Origin: Ricinus communis
Taxonomy: Eukaryota; Streptophyta; Magnoliopsida; Malpighiales; Euphorbiaceae
Length of the DNA stretch: 64,000 nt
Assembly (NCBI RefSeq): GCF_019578655.1
Contig: NC_063258.1
Location: 25,238,802 to 25,302,801, forward strand
Direction: 5' to 3'
The notes beneath the pieces are model-generated. The model did no database searches and was not told the origin of the DNA. It saw nothing but the letters and a program-made list of their open reading frames with translations. Both the position numbers and the translations under genes were made by a program. The first letter of the stretch is position 1. Every line of letters starts with the position of its first letter. This document shows positions 1 to 12,351 of the stretch, in pieces.

Positions 1-356
1 CTATAGCAGTAGTTTTTAAGGCTGCTGAGTTAAGCTTGGCGCCTATCAAATCATTACCCTATTATTTATTTCCTTAAACATAGGCCTGCAATTCTCTCTT
101 AATAAAAGAATATAAGCCTGCAATAGACAACACTAATCTATATATATATATATATAAGCCTGCAATTCCTTTTTGAAATATAATCTAAAAAAACATAATA
201 ATCATATTTTCTCTAATAATATATTAAAAAAATAGAAACAATAAAAATTAGAAAAGAGTGTTTTATAGCCAAGTGAGAGTTGAGAGTTCAGACAATCCAA
301 CTTTTGCCATCACTTGATCGCTATTAACTGACTTTCATAGTGTTCCTGAAATTGAG
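1..356 (+). promoter_or_regulatory. 5' flank of 2OGD-1
   Basis: AT-rich DNA with a short TA microsatellite near 142-163 and no gene. A TATA-like TTTTATAGCC lies near 260-269, about 90 bp before the ATG at 357, at a plausible distance for a core promoter. No other element is recognisable. The promoter role is inferred from position. Confidence 0.35.
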
Positions 357-2365
357 ATGGCAACAGTAGTTTCCAAGAGTGTGGAAGAATTGTCCCTGAC
401 CAATGATGAACCGCCATCAGAATACATAGTCAGAGGATGCAGTGTTGCACCTCCAGATCTGTCTTCATCTGCATCTTCATCTCCATTTCCAGTCATTGAT
501 GTCAGTCTCTTCTCCTCATCTTCATCAGCTTCTGATAACAGAAACAGTGAAGTCGATACTGCGTTATACACTCTAAGATCAGCTCTCAGCTCAACTGGAT
601 GCTTCCAGGTTCATACTTTCACATTTATGCTACAACTTTTGATCTGTAGCTCCACCCCGTTCATAACAATTATATTGATGGATTTTTTTTTTTTAATTCA
701 ATCATCACTTTGTTTAGCGTCTGCTAGATTTGGTGACAACAAATATCAGTGATTTTTCATTTCTTTTTTAACATTAACTGGGATCGACTAAGTTCAGTTC
801 TTAACCTCACGGTTCTGGAGATGATTCAGCTCTCCAAATTCAGGTACCACTGAGCCAAAAGCTCAGTGCTATACTGGTTTTTGCTGAAAAGGGATTCCTT
901 TTATTGTTTGTAATGGATTTTCCGTGATTCTTGATTTTAGGCAATTGGACATGGGATGCCAAGTTCATTTCTTGACAGGGTACGAGAAACGGCAAATCAA
1001 TTTTTTGAACTTCCAAAGGAAGAGAAAGAAAAGTACGCCCGGTCTATCAATGAAAGTGAAGGCTATGGGAGTGACAGGGTAGTTTCAGAAAATCAAGTTC
1101 TTGACTGGTCTCATCGTCTAACTCTTAGGGTATTTCCACAAGATAAAAGAAGAATCAATCTTTGGCCAGAAAATCCAACTGACTTCAGGTCATTCATGGA
1201 CTATTTCTCAGGAATTATTATTTGTATGGCAGTTTTGATTATCAATTAGGCCTTGTTGAACTAAATCATGTGCAATAAATTATATTGAGTTCTTAGAAAT
1301 CATCAATTGAATATTTGCGAGATCATGTTAACTTATTTTTTTTAATGATTAAGTTCGAGCAAATATAAATTTTTCAAATATTAAATTGACTAAATAGAAT
1401 TGAATCGAGTTCTTGCATTTTTAAAATTTCCGATTTGCTTCTTGCAGTGAGATCTTGCACGAATATTCCCTCAAGGTAAAGTCTATGATTGATCTTCTGT
1501 ATAAGGCCATGGCAAGATCATTAAATCTTGAAGAGAATAGCTTCTCAGGCCAGTTCGGAGAACGGGCACTTATGCAAGCAAGATTTAATTTCTATCCGAG
1601 GTGTTCAAGGCCTGATTTGGTTCTGGGGGTAAAACCTCATACCGATAGATCAGGCATTACAGTTTTGTTACAGGATAGAGAAATTGAAGGTCTTCAAATC
1701 TTGATAAATGACAGATGGGTTCGAGTTCCTGTAATTCCTGATGCTTTTGTTATCAATCTGGGAGACCAAATGCAGGTATGCATATCTCTGACATCAGTCC
1801 CTAGCTAATTTTGCATAAAAGTAACTGATCCTATCCAATTTTTTTATGGTTCTGAATTTGGTAAAAATTGGTACCTGATGCCGCTAGTAAAGATAAGATA
1901 ACATTTAATGATGATAAGATCTCCTTATATAAAGTAGAAAACTAGAAACAAATAACAGGATTGTGAATTTGATATCAAATGAAAGAAAATAAAATGTAAT
2001 CTTGCTATGTTCCAGTACTTGAAAGGCCAGTTGATTGAAGCATATACAAGTCTGCAACTACCATTTCTAGAGGTGGCAAAAGCTACATATAGCCTGATAT
2101 TTTTATTGGGTTTCATGGAAAAATGCAGATAATGAGTAATGGAATATTAAAAAGCCCTCTGCACAGGGTAGTGACAAACACAGAGAAGTTGAGGATATCA
2201 GTTGCCTTATTCCATGAACCAGAGCCAGAGAAAGAGATAGGACCTGTGGATGGCTTAGTGGATGAGCAGAGACCAAGATTATACAGAAATGTGAAGAATT
2301 ATGGTGCTATTAATTACGAGTGTTACCAGAAAGGGATTGTAGCAATTGACACAGTCAAAGTTTAA
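357..2365 (+). CDS. 2OGD-1: SRG1-like 2-oxoglutarate/Fe(II)-dependent dioxygenase, four exons, intact
   Basis: Exons 357-608, 941-1188, 1448-1775 and 2129-2365 join through GT/AG introns into an open frame of 354 residues, the usual length for plant soluble 2OG dioxygenases of the SRG1/codeine O-demethylase-like group. The DIOX_N part begins at PFPVIDVSLFSS (exon 1) and continues as AIGHGMPSSFLD (exon 2). The iron ligands are HTD in exon 3 (VKPHTDRSG) and the His of SPLHRVV in exon 4; the 2OG-binding Arg is in LRISVA. Such enzymes hydroxylate, desaturate or demethylate small molecules in the cytosol using O2 and 2OG; the substrate cannot be read from sequence. Unlike its sisters it reads DF-S-E at the exon 2/3 junction instead of F-R-E. 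No stops or frameshifts were seen. Confidence 0.88.
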
Positions 2366-2968
2366 TGTTCTACTCTCACGATATTGCTATATGGTGTTGA
2401 ATTAATAGTACAAACTGTATCAGAACCATGATCTTAATGTAATAATGTCACAAACTAATTGGATTAAGAATATGTCTGCAGCTGCAAGATACTATTTCCC
2501 TTATAGTTCGTTTTTAGAATCAGCATTTTGTAGAATGCTGAATGTGACAGCAGCAGTTTGCCCATGCTGCAGATTGATCAGAATTTCTCAAAAAAGCTGA
2601 ATACAATAAAGATTTGTTCATTCACTACGTCTCCGGGGTCGGCCCAACAGAGGGCTCTGGATAGGGAAAAAGTGTACAAAAAGGATGAAGTTTTCTTCCT
2701 ATTTGGGATTCCAGACAAGAAGAAGGGCTCCAAGAATAAGAAGGCCAATATAAAATATAAAGAATCAAGACCCTAAACATTGGGCTCGGTGGATTATTAC
2801 AACATTTTAAGAATATTAAATAAAAAGTAACGTCCATGGAAAATAAGAATTGCTAATCACCAGATAACCTTTTCCACTGATGTATTATCTCCTTAGTATT
2901 TGTGCAGTACAGGATCAAGTCCTGATATTCAGAGGATAGAAACCAAAAAAAAATATTTTTTTAAAAAG
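2366..2968. other. Intergenic, 3' flank of 2OGD-1
   Basis: AT-rich 3' flank. A short open frame at 2558-2776 has lysine-rich low-complexity content and no recognisable domain, so I do not call it a gene. Confidence 0.5.
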
Positions 2969-3040
2969 TTCCGTTGCCGGGAATCGAACCCGGGTCTCCT
3001 GGGTGAAAGCCAGACATCCTAACCGCTGGACGACAACGGA
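2969..3040 (-). tRNA. tRNA-Glu (anticodon TTC)
   Basis: The complement folds as a complete 72-nt cloverleaf. The acceptor arm is TCCGTTG at 3040-3034 pairing with CAACGGA at 2976-2970, with discriminator A at 2969. The anticodon loop is CTTTCAC (anticodon TTC). The T arm contains the B-box GGTTCGATTCC and the D arm the A-box region. There is no intron. It lies in a gene-poor gap, and a T run precedes the acceptor end on the + strand side. Confidence 0.96.
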
Positions 3041-3149
3041 CAATTTATGTTCTCTTGCTTAGTACAAACATAATATAAATTGAATATCTAAAGAAAATCT
3101 ATTTAAGAAACCACAAAATTCTATTTACTGAATCTTTGAAAATATCTAG

Positions 3150-3769
3150 TGCAGGTGAGAATGGAAGCTTCAATTCTGTTATTTTGATGCCTAGAGCTTT
3201 TTACAAATATGGAAACACTAAGCTCTTAACGTCGTGGGCACTAAAGAACCCATATCGTAGGTTTTTCCAGTGTCCTCTAATGCAACAGGTGATGTAATGT
3301 GGGTCATATTGAATCTTCAATACCCAATCTTTTTCAACTGGAACTAAACTAAGTATGTTTTTATTTTGTAGCCCGGTGATTGTCATTTTTTTAAATGGAC
3401 GGAGAAAAATTATATAAGAAAGGTTAGAGAAGTATTAATAGAGACTTGGCAAAGAAGATTTGGTTAGAGGAAGTATTGAAGGTGAAAGAGGAAAAGATTT
3501 AATTTCTGAAGTAGAAGCTGAAGTTTCATGTTGATGAGAATGGAGCTTTAGTCTTTAAAATTGAAATTGTGAATGAAAGGAAGGCTTTACTAGAGCTTGA
3601 AAGGAACAATATTTGTATAGAAAACCAGAGATTCAGAGAAGAGATTCTGAAATTAAGAAGACAAAGTATATGGTTAAAGTATATGTGTGTTGGTTTAGTG
3701 TTTCTTATGATTAGTTGGTTACTTTTAAAGCAATTAACCTTTAGGCAGAATATGTTGTATTTGGCATAA
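3150..3769 (+). pseudogene. Decayed GRF-type zinc-finger / C-terminal membrane-anchor protein
   Basis: Read through stops and frameshifts, 3215-3300 resembles a GRF zinc finger (LLTSWALKNPYRRFFQCP, compare the family pattern TSWTxxNPGRRFxxC). A charged, coiled-coil-like stretch follows, then an open piece at 3569-3769 with heptad-like E/L/R spacing and one hydrophobic segment (about residues 38-55 of that piece) near the C-terminus. This architecture is common for plant GRF-finger proteins, many of them linked to DNA transposons. The locus lies just outside the MULE-1 transposase relic and points towards it, so it may be an accessory gene of that element. Assignment by eye. Confidence 0.5.
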
Positions 3770-4096
3770 AGAGAATAGTTCAGAATGTGGTAGACTCATT
3801 TGTCTTTATTAATATAAATCTGATTCATTTTGCTTATTTGATTCCAACTATTCATGAAAATTAATTCCCATCTAGTTAATTAAAACCATGACTAAAAGTT
3901 GTTGCACAGTACTCATAATGTATATGTTGGCCTGTATAAAAGATGTTATATAATGATGAAAATCCAACCAATTCAAAGGGAGACAAATCCAACCAAAATA
4001 ATAGTGCCAACCAAAAAAACCATGCTAAATAATAAATGGCTATAGACCCTAACCCTAATATAAAGTTCATACAAAAGCAAAATTGATGAAAATCAA

Positions 4097-7000
4097 CTAC
4101 TGCAAATTTGGACGGCCTATAATATTAGATCTCCGACTGCTGATGAAGGGATCTCTTGCACTTTGACAATCATTATTGAGGAAATACCTTGCCACCCTTT
4201 GAGCTGATGGTGGTCTTGAACCATATGTTGGTTGTGGTTCTGCATCGGCTGCTAGGGCTATATTAACTGGTGGAGGTGCTTGAGTTGCACTAATGGATCT
4301 AGCAGCTGCTGCTGCAGCATTTCCTCCACTTACATGGTTGGTGCGAGTGCTGCTTGGCATCTTTAATCCATTACAAATCAATCACATCCAACATCAACCA
4401 TCATCATTATTTCAAATTTGAAACAAAAAATGATATAAAATATTCTAAAACTTACCCTAGACCAAACATTTTTAGACTGTGAAAATATTCTTACTCTATA
4501 ACCTATTGTATCTATACAACAAAATAAATTAAGCTTGATATTAGATGAAATAGACAAACTAGTAACTGAAATAGGCAGGTAAATTTATTATATGTCTCTC
4601 CCTAAATTCATTTGCAACCTCAGGATCCACTTCTTTGCCAGGCTTTCTTAGCCTTGGCTGAGCACTCCTAGGAGTTTTGTTCTTCTGAGGTTGGTCAGAT
4701 CCTTCATTCTTAGGCCCACCTCACTTACCCTTTGAATAAAAACATGTTTAGAGACTACACAAACAAATTGAATGATTAAGAAACACATTAAAAGTTAATT
4801 AATGTACCCTAACCTTTGGTTTTAGAACAACATTGTTGGAAGATGGTTGCTTGTCTTTACCTGGAAAAGTCCTTTTATTATATCCAAATTTTAAACAAAT
4901 TTGACACTTCATTTTCACACCCGCCTTTGAAAGCTTTTTTTTTTTATGCTTCTTCTCTTCATTAGGGCTTTTATGTTATTTTTTTGTGGCCTTCCAAGTT
5001 GTATGATGAAAACATGAGGGAAGATGGGATTGTTAGCCACCTCAGGCCATTGCTTTTGCACATTTAAAGGTGCTAAAGCATGTTGGTATGCTGCCAAGTA
5101 TTGGGCCTTATGGTAAGGTAATGAATGCAAGCTATTGGATGACAACATGGTATCCCAGTCAATTCCCAAGCACAACATGTGCATGTCCTAGTAGAAAAAT
5201 CAACTACATATCTTTTCTTAAAAAAAAATTGACATGATATTTCCTACCAACTGCAGGTTTGATAGTGCAAAATTTCACAAGTTATTTTATCTTTTCCATC
5301 TTTTTCCTAATACGAGGATAAATGATATTATTGCAACCTTCAATCTCCGACACTATATCATGCATTATGATCATCAAATGTGTTCTAACATGTCTATTAT
5401 TGGTTTTATCCTAGACTTGACAATGTATCTGTTGAATGTTTCACATATATTGTTGTCAATAGTGTCACTTTTAATTATAAAAGATATAAGAGACTTACAA
5501 AACACATTTCAATTTCTAGCTAGGAATGCATCATAGGCATCTATTGACTCATCCTTTAAATCCTTTAACCTTGAGTGTGTTGAATTTCACAAGTACTCTT
5601 TGCAGCATCCCAGAGAGTTTTTTTTAATACCTTGGTCCACTTTAAGTCTTTTTCCAATTTGCATAAATGTGTTTGGCAAAGTTTCTATTTTTAGCTTGTG
5701 GAGCCAATTTGTTCAAAGCATTTAAGAGTCCCTACCAACAAATAATATGCACTAAATACTTACATCCAAATAAAGAAAATATATTTATACTAAGTTAAAC
5801 TAAAACAGTAGTGTGACCATACTTTTTGTTGGTTACTAGTCATAGACCAACCCAGCCCATTAACCAAGCCCAACTTTTCAAAAAGAATCTCCAAAAACCA
5901 AGTCCATGTTACCTCATTTTCACGCTCCACAACTACCCAAGCCACAAGATACATTTTATTATTTGCATCCTTGGCTACAATTGCCAAAAGAGCTCCTCCT
6001 AATACCGTTTTTAGAAAACAAGCATCAAACCCTAAAATGCGTTTGCAACCGCTCTATAATCCCATTCTCAAAGTACTGGATCCAACATAAAACCTTTGAA
6101 ATATACATCTCCCTGCCTCATCAAGTTTTGTCTTAATCCTAAACCTACCATCTCTATCTACTCTTTTAAGTTCATATGTATAGGACCTAAGCCCAACATA
6201 ATGCTTTTCAAAGGAACATCTTATCATGTTAAGAGCCTTCAACTTTGCTCCATAACAGGTCATCAAAGTTGTATTGTAGTCATATGTCAGCTTCACATCT
6301 TTTTCCATCTGTTTTGCTGTGTAAAACGGATTCCTCCTTAATTGTTGATAAGTATTCTTTTGTTGGCCACTCAGAAGTCAATTATCTATTATAACCTTCC
6401 CTCTCACATGTATACTCACTATATAATATCGTTATTATAAAAATGTCCTCATCTTGTAACTTGGAGCCTTAAACTCTCCAGTTACACGCATCCACACATC
6501 TAGCATTTAATTTTCCAAATCCACTTCTATGCCCACCAATATTATGCTCATTTAATATAGCCCATCTTTGTAAAGCCCCTTTACACTCAATATCATCTTT
6601 AAATCTAAGCCCAAGTTCAAGCACCAGTTTCCTGTGATTACAGCTGGGGTGGTATACCTTTAGCCTCTCCTTCCTCTTCAGAGTTGGATTGAAGTCATAC
6701 TCATCACTTGATATAGGAGTAAAGACTAAGTCATATGAGGATTGATACTCAGAATGATACCCACTTTCCTCTTTTTCAGTATTAAAAACTACTGTTGTTG
6801 GTGCATCAAGCTTTGTAGTCCTCTTAGCTCTCTTTTTTGGTTCCTTCTTCTTCCAAGACTTCACAATTGCTGATATTTTCCCATTCGGGGGGGGGGGGGT
6901 ATGCTAATTGCCTCATTAGCATCACAATATTGGTTTATTATCTTTTCATGTACTCTAGCCCATCTTAAATTTCTTCTGGCTTCCAAATGCTGCTCATTAT

Positions 7001-7484
7001 CTGAGTTGAAATTCTCATCCTCTACCCATCTTTAGTGTCACTTTTATCCACTAGAATATATTTTGGATCCTCAGAATCATTATAATCATCAAGCTGGAGA
7101 TTGCCATTGTTTTCATTACCTTCCATGACACCTCCTACCACTGAAGCTTCAACCTGATTATCATCTCCATCTGCTGCTTTATCCTTAACAATTTCCTCAT
7201 TCCTACCATAAGCATCTCCAGCTTCATCACCACCTACCACATTTTCTCCTTCATGCTCAACCATTAACTCAGCCTCCGCATGAACAGATATTAGCCCATT
7301 TCTTATGCAGCATAGCATCTCCATAACACCCTTATCATCATAAAATAAACAATAAACATTCTTAACAGAGTCCATCTATACTACCTTGACAATTATAGAA
7401 TAACCAAGACTGTTCAAATCACTTTCAATATCCAAATATCACATCCTCTCAGGATCACAGTTATCAAAAGATCCCATATACCCC
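4097..7484 (-). pseudogene. MULE-1 transposase relic (MuDR/Mutator-like)
   Basis: Read from 7484 down to 4097 this is a broken Mutator-like transposase. It starts with an N-terminal FDNCDPERM / SDLNSLGY region, then an acidic linker and a basic KKKEPKKRAKR stretch (6860). A MuDR N-terminal zinc-finger-like piece ending VDACNWRV follows (6469-6580), then part of the transposase core with DANNKMYLVAWVVVE and TWTWFLE (5790-5987). The HIYANW-type motif (5650-5700), the post-SWIM region (4915-5184) and an Ala/Pro-rich tail (4097-4381) follow. There are many stops and frameshifts, and the SDQQ position of the core reads SNQQ, so a catalytic-region Asp appears lost. The missing N-terminal exon is at 12352-12417, on the far side of MULE-2. 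A run of 13 G lies at 6887-6899. Confidence 0.8.
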
Positions 7485-7777
7485 GACCTTTAACCATTTT
7501 TGTGAATCTACCATCACCTTTAAAACTTATCAATTTGGTCCATCATGTTTGCATATTGCATCGTTTCTACCCACCCGCGTTTTGGCGTATGCCACTAATG
7601 ACATGGCGTCCACACGTTGCTCTATATGTTTATCTACGTGGCTGAGGACATAAAAGTACCTCAAAACTCATTGTTTCATCCCAATTTTTCCCTAATTCTA
7701 TCCCTAATTCTAATTTCTAGGGTTTGCAATTACAATACAACTAATAACTTCCATAACTCATTCTATTCCTCTCATTT
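7485..7777 (+). repeat. MULE-2 left terminal inverted repeat
   Basis: Matches the reverse complement of 12045-12351 along its whole length, for example CCACTAATGACATGGCGTCC at 7590 against the same string in the other arm. Many single-base differences are visible, so the element is not young. Confidence 0.85.
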
Positions 7778-8715
7778 CCACTTCAAACTATAAAGGGCAT
7801 CATCAAGCTTCTGTTGTCAACAATTGATAGTATTTATGTGAGACTAAAGTAGCATTTTATGAATGTGAGAGACCAGCGAAGCTGATGATATGAAGGAGAA
7901 CAAAAAATTCAGGGTTACAAGGTTGCTCTTATAGTGAGGTAAGCTTTGTTAGCAATGTTAGGGTTTAGTTATTTTACTTTGGAAGATTGAACAATGTATG
8001 ATGCTTTCGTTTCAATTTGGTCATGTAGGGGCGGAGCTGTGCTCTTATCATAACGATTGGATGAATGAGAAGAAGTTTGATGATTGGGGCGGAGCTATGC
8101 TCTTACATTGATGATTGTATAAAATATGAAGGAAAGTTTGTTGCTTTTCAAGTTCGGTTTATGTGGTATGGTTGAACATTGTAATGAATGATTGAAAAGC
8201 TGAAAAATATAAAGGGAAGTTTGATGAAGGAAAGTTTGATGTTTGATGATCAGTTTATGCCTGTTTCTGCCAGACAGGAGTTGCACTACCAGATAAGCTT
8301 TATGGTTAATGTAGCAAGGTGTAGGATTTGGATTTGTAGTAGATGGGTGGGGTTGAATCTTGTAATCAATGGTGAATTGAATTACCAACTTTTATAATTG
8401 ATTATGCAATAAAGCTCTTATTTTTCTCTTAAGATATTTTGCATGTATTGCTTATGGCTTTGATGAAGTAAAGTGAACCCATAATTATTATGACAGATTC
8501 ACATTTGGACAGATAAAATAGGCATTAAACAGCCTTTTAACATTATTGTAATATAGAATCCTTACAAAAATCATGAGGTACATTAAACATATGTCTTGAA
8601 AAAGACAAACACATAAAACAACTAATATTAAGACAAACTAATTGATATGGTCCAAATGACAGTTTTGTCCATGCAACTTTATAAGCTCTAACAAAAACAC
8701 AGTACTGCAACTTCT

Positions 8716-11575
8716 CTAAGGCAACTTCTTAAACTTCTGCATTGGCTTTGGCAAAACATGCTGCCCTTCTTGAATCACAAAATCTGCATTCTTACTAGTC
8801 TTTGTTTTTGTAGCTACCATATTCTCTTTGCCTTTCGAACTAGCTACCGCCTTCTTTTTGCCTTTCGAACTAACTGATATATTAGTCTGTGCTTTTTTGA
8901 GACAACCTATCAAACAGAGCCACATTCTCTGTTACCTTTGTAGCTGTTGAAGTTTGGCTACAAACTTTCATACTTTGTTCATGACTAGCTTATCTTTGTT
9001 CCTTTGTAGCTGTAGTTGATCTTTGTGTGTCAGACCTCTTTCTGGATTGCCTTGCTGTTGTTGCTGTTTCTGTATAACCACTAACAGTCCTCACATTCCT
9101 TTCCCCTGGCATCTGCAATATGACATTTTATATTTAGAACATGAAACATATGAAAACACATAAAATTATAGATTCACATCTGACATGTTGAGTACGTACT
9201 CTTAAATACATATTACCAGTCTCATAGGATTACTAAGTATAATTCATACAGAACTAAGTTATGAATAATACCTGAATTCTTTCTTTGGCAATTGTTCTCT
9301 TATCATATAGTGGTTTGGATTGTGAAGGAGCAACTTTTACATTTCCAACTGTGGTCTGATTTGGTACATCAATATTGGTAACATTACTTTTAGGAGCTGA
9401 TGGACATCTAGTTCTCTTCTGCTTCTCTGTTACAAGTAGAAAATTCATGAATGAGCATACTGAAGTTTTGAGATATGACAGCTCTAACAATAAAATTTTA
9501 TCTGATTTTCCAGAATATCTTTAGATGGAGGTGTATTATCCTTCCTTGGGCACCCTCTTTTATTGTGTCCATATGCATAGCAAATTCTACACTGCATCTT
9601 TATTCCGTTTCTATTTAATTTTTTTGGATCCTTTTCTTTTTCATCAACAACTTTCTTTCTATTCACCTTAGGTCTTCCTGGCATCCTTTTGAATGGTGGT
9701 GGATGCACTGGTGCCTCAGTGATCTCATGCCACATCTTCTAGCCATTTAATGGTTCAAGGGCATACTGATAGGCTTGTAAGTACATGTCCTTCTTGTAGC
9801 ATTCATCAACATAGTTATCCACATTATGCCTCAACCAATGAATACTGGAAATTGCATGAATGCAAGAAATTCCAGTCAGTTGCCAAGCTCTGCATGTGCA
9901 ACTCCTGTCTGGCAGAGACACCACAAACTGATCATCAAACATTTTAACTTGAAATTTGTCATTCAAAGCTGCCTTTGATATACAGAATTTGGTTTCCCAC
10001 TTTAACTTCTCAATCTTCTTTCTAATCCTTGGGCACAATTCATCCATATTGTTTTTCATCATGTCAGACTTCATTTTAATCCTTTCCATCAAAGCACCCC
10101 TAATCTCTTCCAACATATCAATAATATGCAGCAACCTTGCTTTGCATATCCATCCATTAAAAGTCTCAGCAATGTTGTTGTCAACATTGTCACACTTAGG
10201 GAGAGTGGATATGTATGCTTTACAGAAGAGTCTTGGATCCCTGGAAACAAATCCATCTTCTGCCTCAGGATCAACTTCTCTAAGTTCTTTCAAGTTAGCC
10301 ACAAATTGTGCTTCATATGTACTGTCATCAAATCAGATTCCTTCAAGTTAGCCACATATTTTGTCATCAAATTAGATTCCATTTCAGCTATAGAATAATT
10401 TGGTTTCTTTCTAAATCCATTTAAAAACTCATTAGCTAGCCACTTTGTAGTTGCCATATTATTTCTTTGCACCCTAGCACAGTTATGGTTAGGTCTAACA
10501 GTCCTAACCATGAATGTCTTATCATTTGGAACCTTTGAAGCATATACTCTCCAATTGCAGTTTCCTTTACATTGTGCTTCCATCCTATCTTCTCCAGTCC
10601 TTTTCCACCACACATCATTACCCATTTGCAATAGCATAATTCTATACTGCTCCTCTAAATTGTTCTGCATTTGTGAATTTCATTCCTGCTACAAACTTTA
10701 ACTCTTGATGATTACACTTAGGATTGTAAATTATTTTTTCTCCCTCTTTTTTTTTCTAAAATCACAGTCATCCTCATCACTTAAAACAGGAGTATCAACC
10801 TCAACATTACTGTCAGGGTACTCAGAATGGTACTCACTACCATCACTCACATTGCCATCCACTCTAATATTGCTACTAGCCCCCACAAATCCAGTGTCAT
10901 CTCTCCCTTGGTCCTTATCCAATCCTAACCCAAATCCATTGTCAACTACAGTCTTGCTAAAGTCCTTTAGATTCTGTTTTGCAGTAACATATTCCTCATC
11001 CACATCTGAGCCATAAACATCAGAAGATAGACTATCCTCATCATCACATTCATCATTTTCAGGGGTATAATCTTCATCCTCACTAGATCCAACATAGTTA
11101 TCAACATTGTTCACATATTCAAGCTTTACTTCATTTTCCCCTTTATTTACAATATTTTCAAGTTCAGTTTCATTTTGATTTGCATTTTCAAATGCAACTA
11201 CAGTCAATGGTTCATCTGCATTGTCATTATAATGTCGATTCTCATTTTCAGTTATAGTTTGCCCATAGTTTGGAGTAATTGTTACAGCTTCAGCATAAAC
11301 TTTTAAAAAGCTATAATCTAAACCTTCTGCAAACATCTTTTTGCACTCTTCCTCAGGCTCAACAAAAATCAAGCTTAGATCCTTCCCTATAGGGTTCCAT
11401 CTCCTAGGGGGTTCATAGGCAACACTCAAGAAAAGTGTATATCCCAATGTTTTCACTATCTTCTCAATATCATCCATATTGAAATTAGAAATGCCACTAA
11501 GATTTACACTACACCCCACTAACATACTTGACTATAGGATTACTAATTAATGCCCAACCATGATGAAATTCAATA
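8716..11575 (-). pseudogene. MULE-2 transposase relic, core deleted
   Basis: Minus-strand coding remnants in order: FHHGWALISNPIVKYVSG (11575-11520, the family HHGG...YVGG start) and a frameshifted continuation to 10731 with acidic linker. Then comes a MuDR zinc-finger-like domain (10670-10290) with KGNCNWRVYASK and RPNHNC. After that the frame jumps to the C-terminal half (10302-9739) with the SWIM finger CTCRAWQLTGISCIHA. A CCHC knuckle CRICYAYGHNKRGC follows (about 9550-9600), then a basic/Ser-rich tail (9490-8716). The DDE catalytic domain expected between about 10330 and 10260 is absent, and the sequence GATTCCTTCAAGTTAGCCACA-like repeats there, as if the deletion joined two short direct repeats. 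The element cannot mobilise itself. Confidence 0.82.
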
Positions 11576-12044
11576 GGAATACTGCATAAATATATACACA
11601 ACAATTAAATCAGTAATACGGCAATTAAAATGTAACTTTATAGTAATATCAAATGCAAATGCTTGTAGTAATAACAAATGCAATAACAAATGCATTTGGA
11701 ATTAGGGCACTTTATAGCAAATGCATTTTGTTATTACAGCCACTTTATAGTAATAATAAATGCATATAAGAAATGGCTATGCATGTCTTACTGTTAACAC
11801 AAATCCCTAAATCTTTTGTTAATAGCTACTTTCTTTTACCAAATGCATATTCCCTACAATGTTATACCCATGAGAATAAGATTCCCACTTGCATTGCTTT
11901 ACCCATTCACTGTATTAACAAAATACACATCTTCATTGTCGTTTTCTGGAAGGAGCCATCTTGCGGGGGACCACATCCACAAGTTTCAAGAATAATGGAC
12001 CACAGAAGGGACAAAGATAACAGAGCGAAATGAGTGAAATGAGC

Positions 12045-12351
12045 GAAATGAGAGGAATAGAATGAGTTATGGAAGTTATTAGTTGTATTGTAATTGTAAA
12101 CTCTAGAAATTAGAATTGAGGATAGAATTGGAGAAAAAATTAGGGAAGGAATTAGGATGAAACAGTAAGTTTTGAGGTACTTCTATGTCCTCAGCTACGT
12201 AGACAAACATGTAGAGCAACGTGTGGACGCCATGTCATTAGTGGCACACGCCAAAAAGCGGGTGGGTAGAAATGATACAATACGCAAACATGGTGGACAA
12301 AATTGATAAGTTTTAAAGGTAAGAGTAGATTCACGAAAACAGTTAAAGGTC
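12045..12351 (-). repeat. MULE-2 right terminal inverted repeat
   Basis: Partner of the left arm. It ends GTTAAAGGTC at 12351. The internal end is marked by a short tandem GAGCGAAAT/GAGTGAAAT motif at 12023-12050. Confidence 0.85.

Larger units (their letters stand above)
7485..12351 (-). mobile_element. MULE-2: TIR-type Mutator-like element nested in MULE-1
   Basis: Bounded by long terminal inverted repeats of about 300 bp (7485-7777 and 12045-12351), both starting GACCTTTAAC at the outer end. It contains a minus-strand transposase relic whose catalytic core is deleted. The element is 4.87 kb. It interrupts the N-terminal coding region of MULE-1, whose HHGG motif resumes at 12352. A clean 9-bp target duplication is not visible to me; the flanks are ATATACCCC and AAGATATCT. 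Sequence at 7778-8640 is non-coding and includes two imperfect copies of a roughly 65-bp unit containing GGGGCGGAGCT. Confidence 0.8.

Noticed and set aside
335..571. Minus-strand open frame over 2OGD-1 exon 1
   Set aside because: Antisense shadow of a conserved coding exon.
2558..2837. Small open frames on both strands downstream of 2OGD-1
   Set aside because: No domain, low complexity, no promoter or splice context.
8188..8397. 69-codon + strand open frame within MULE-2
   Set aside because: Lies in the non-coding end of the element, has no recognisable domain and overlaps a minus-strand frame.
9750..11016. Several + strand frames within the MULE-2 transposase
   Set aside because: Shadows of the minus-strand transposase, which carries the SWIM and CCHC motifs.
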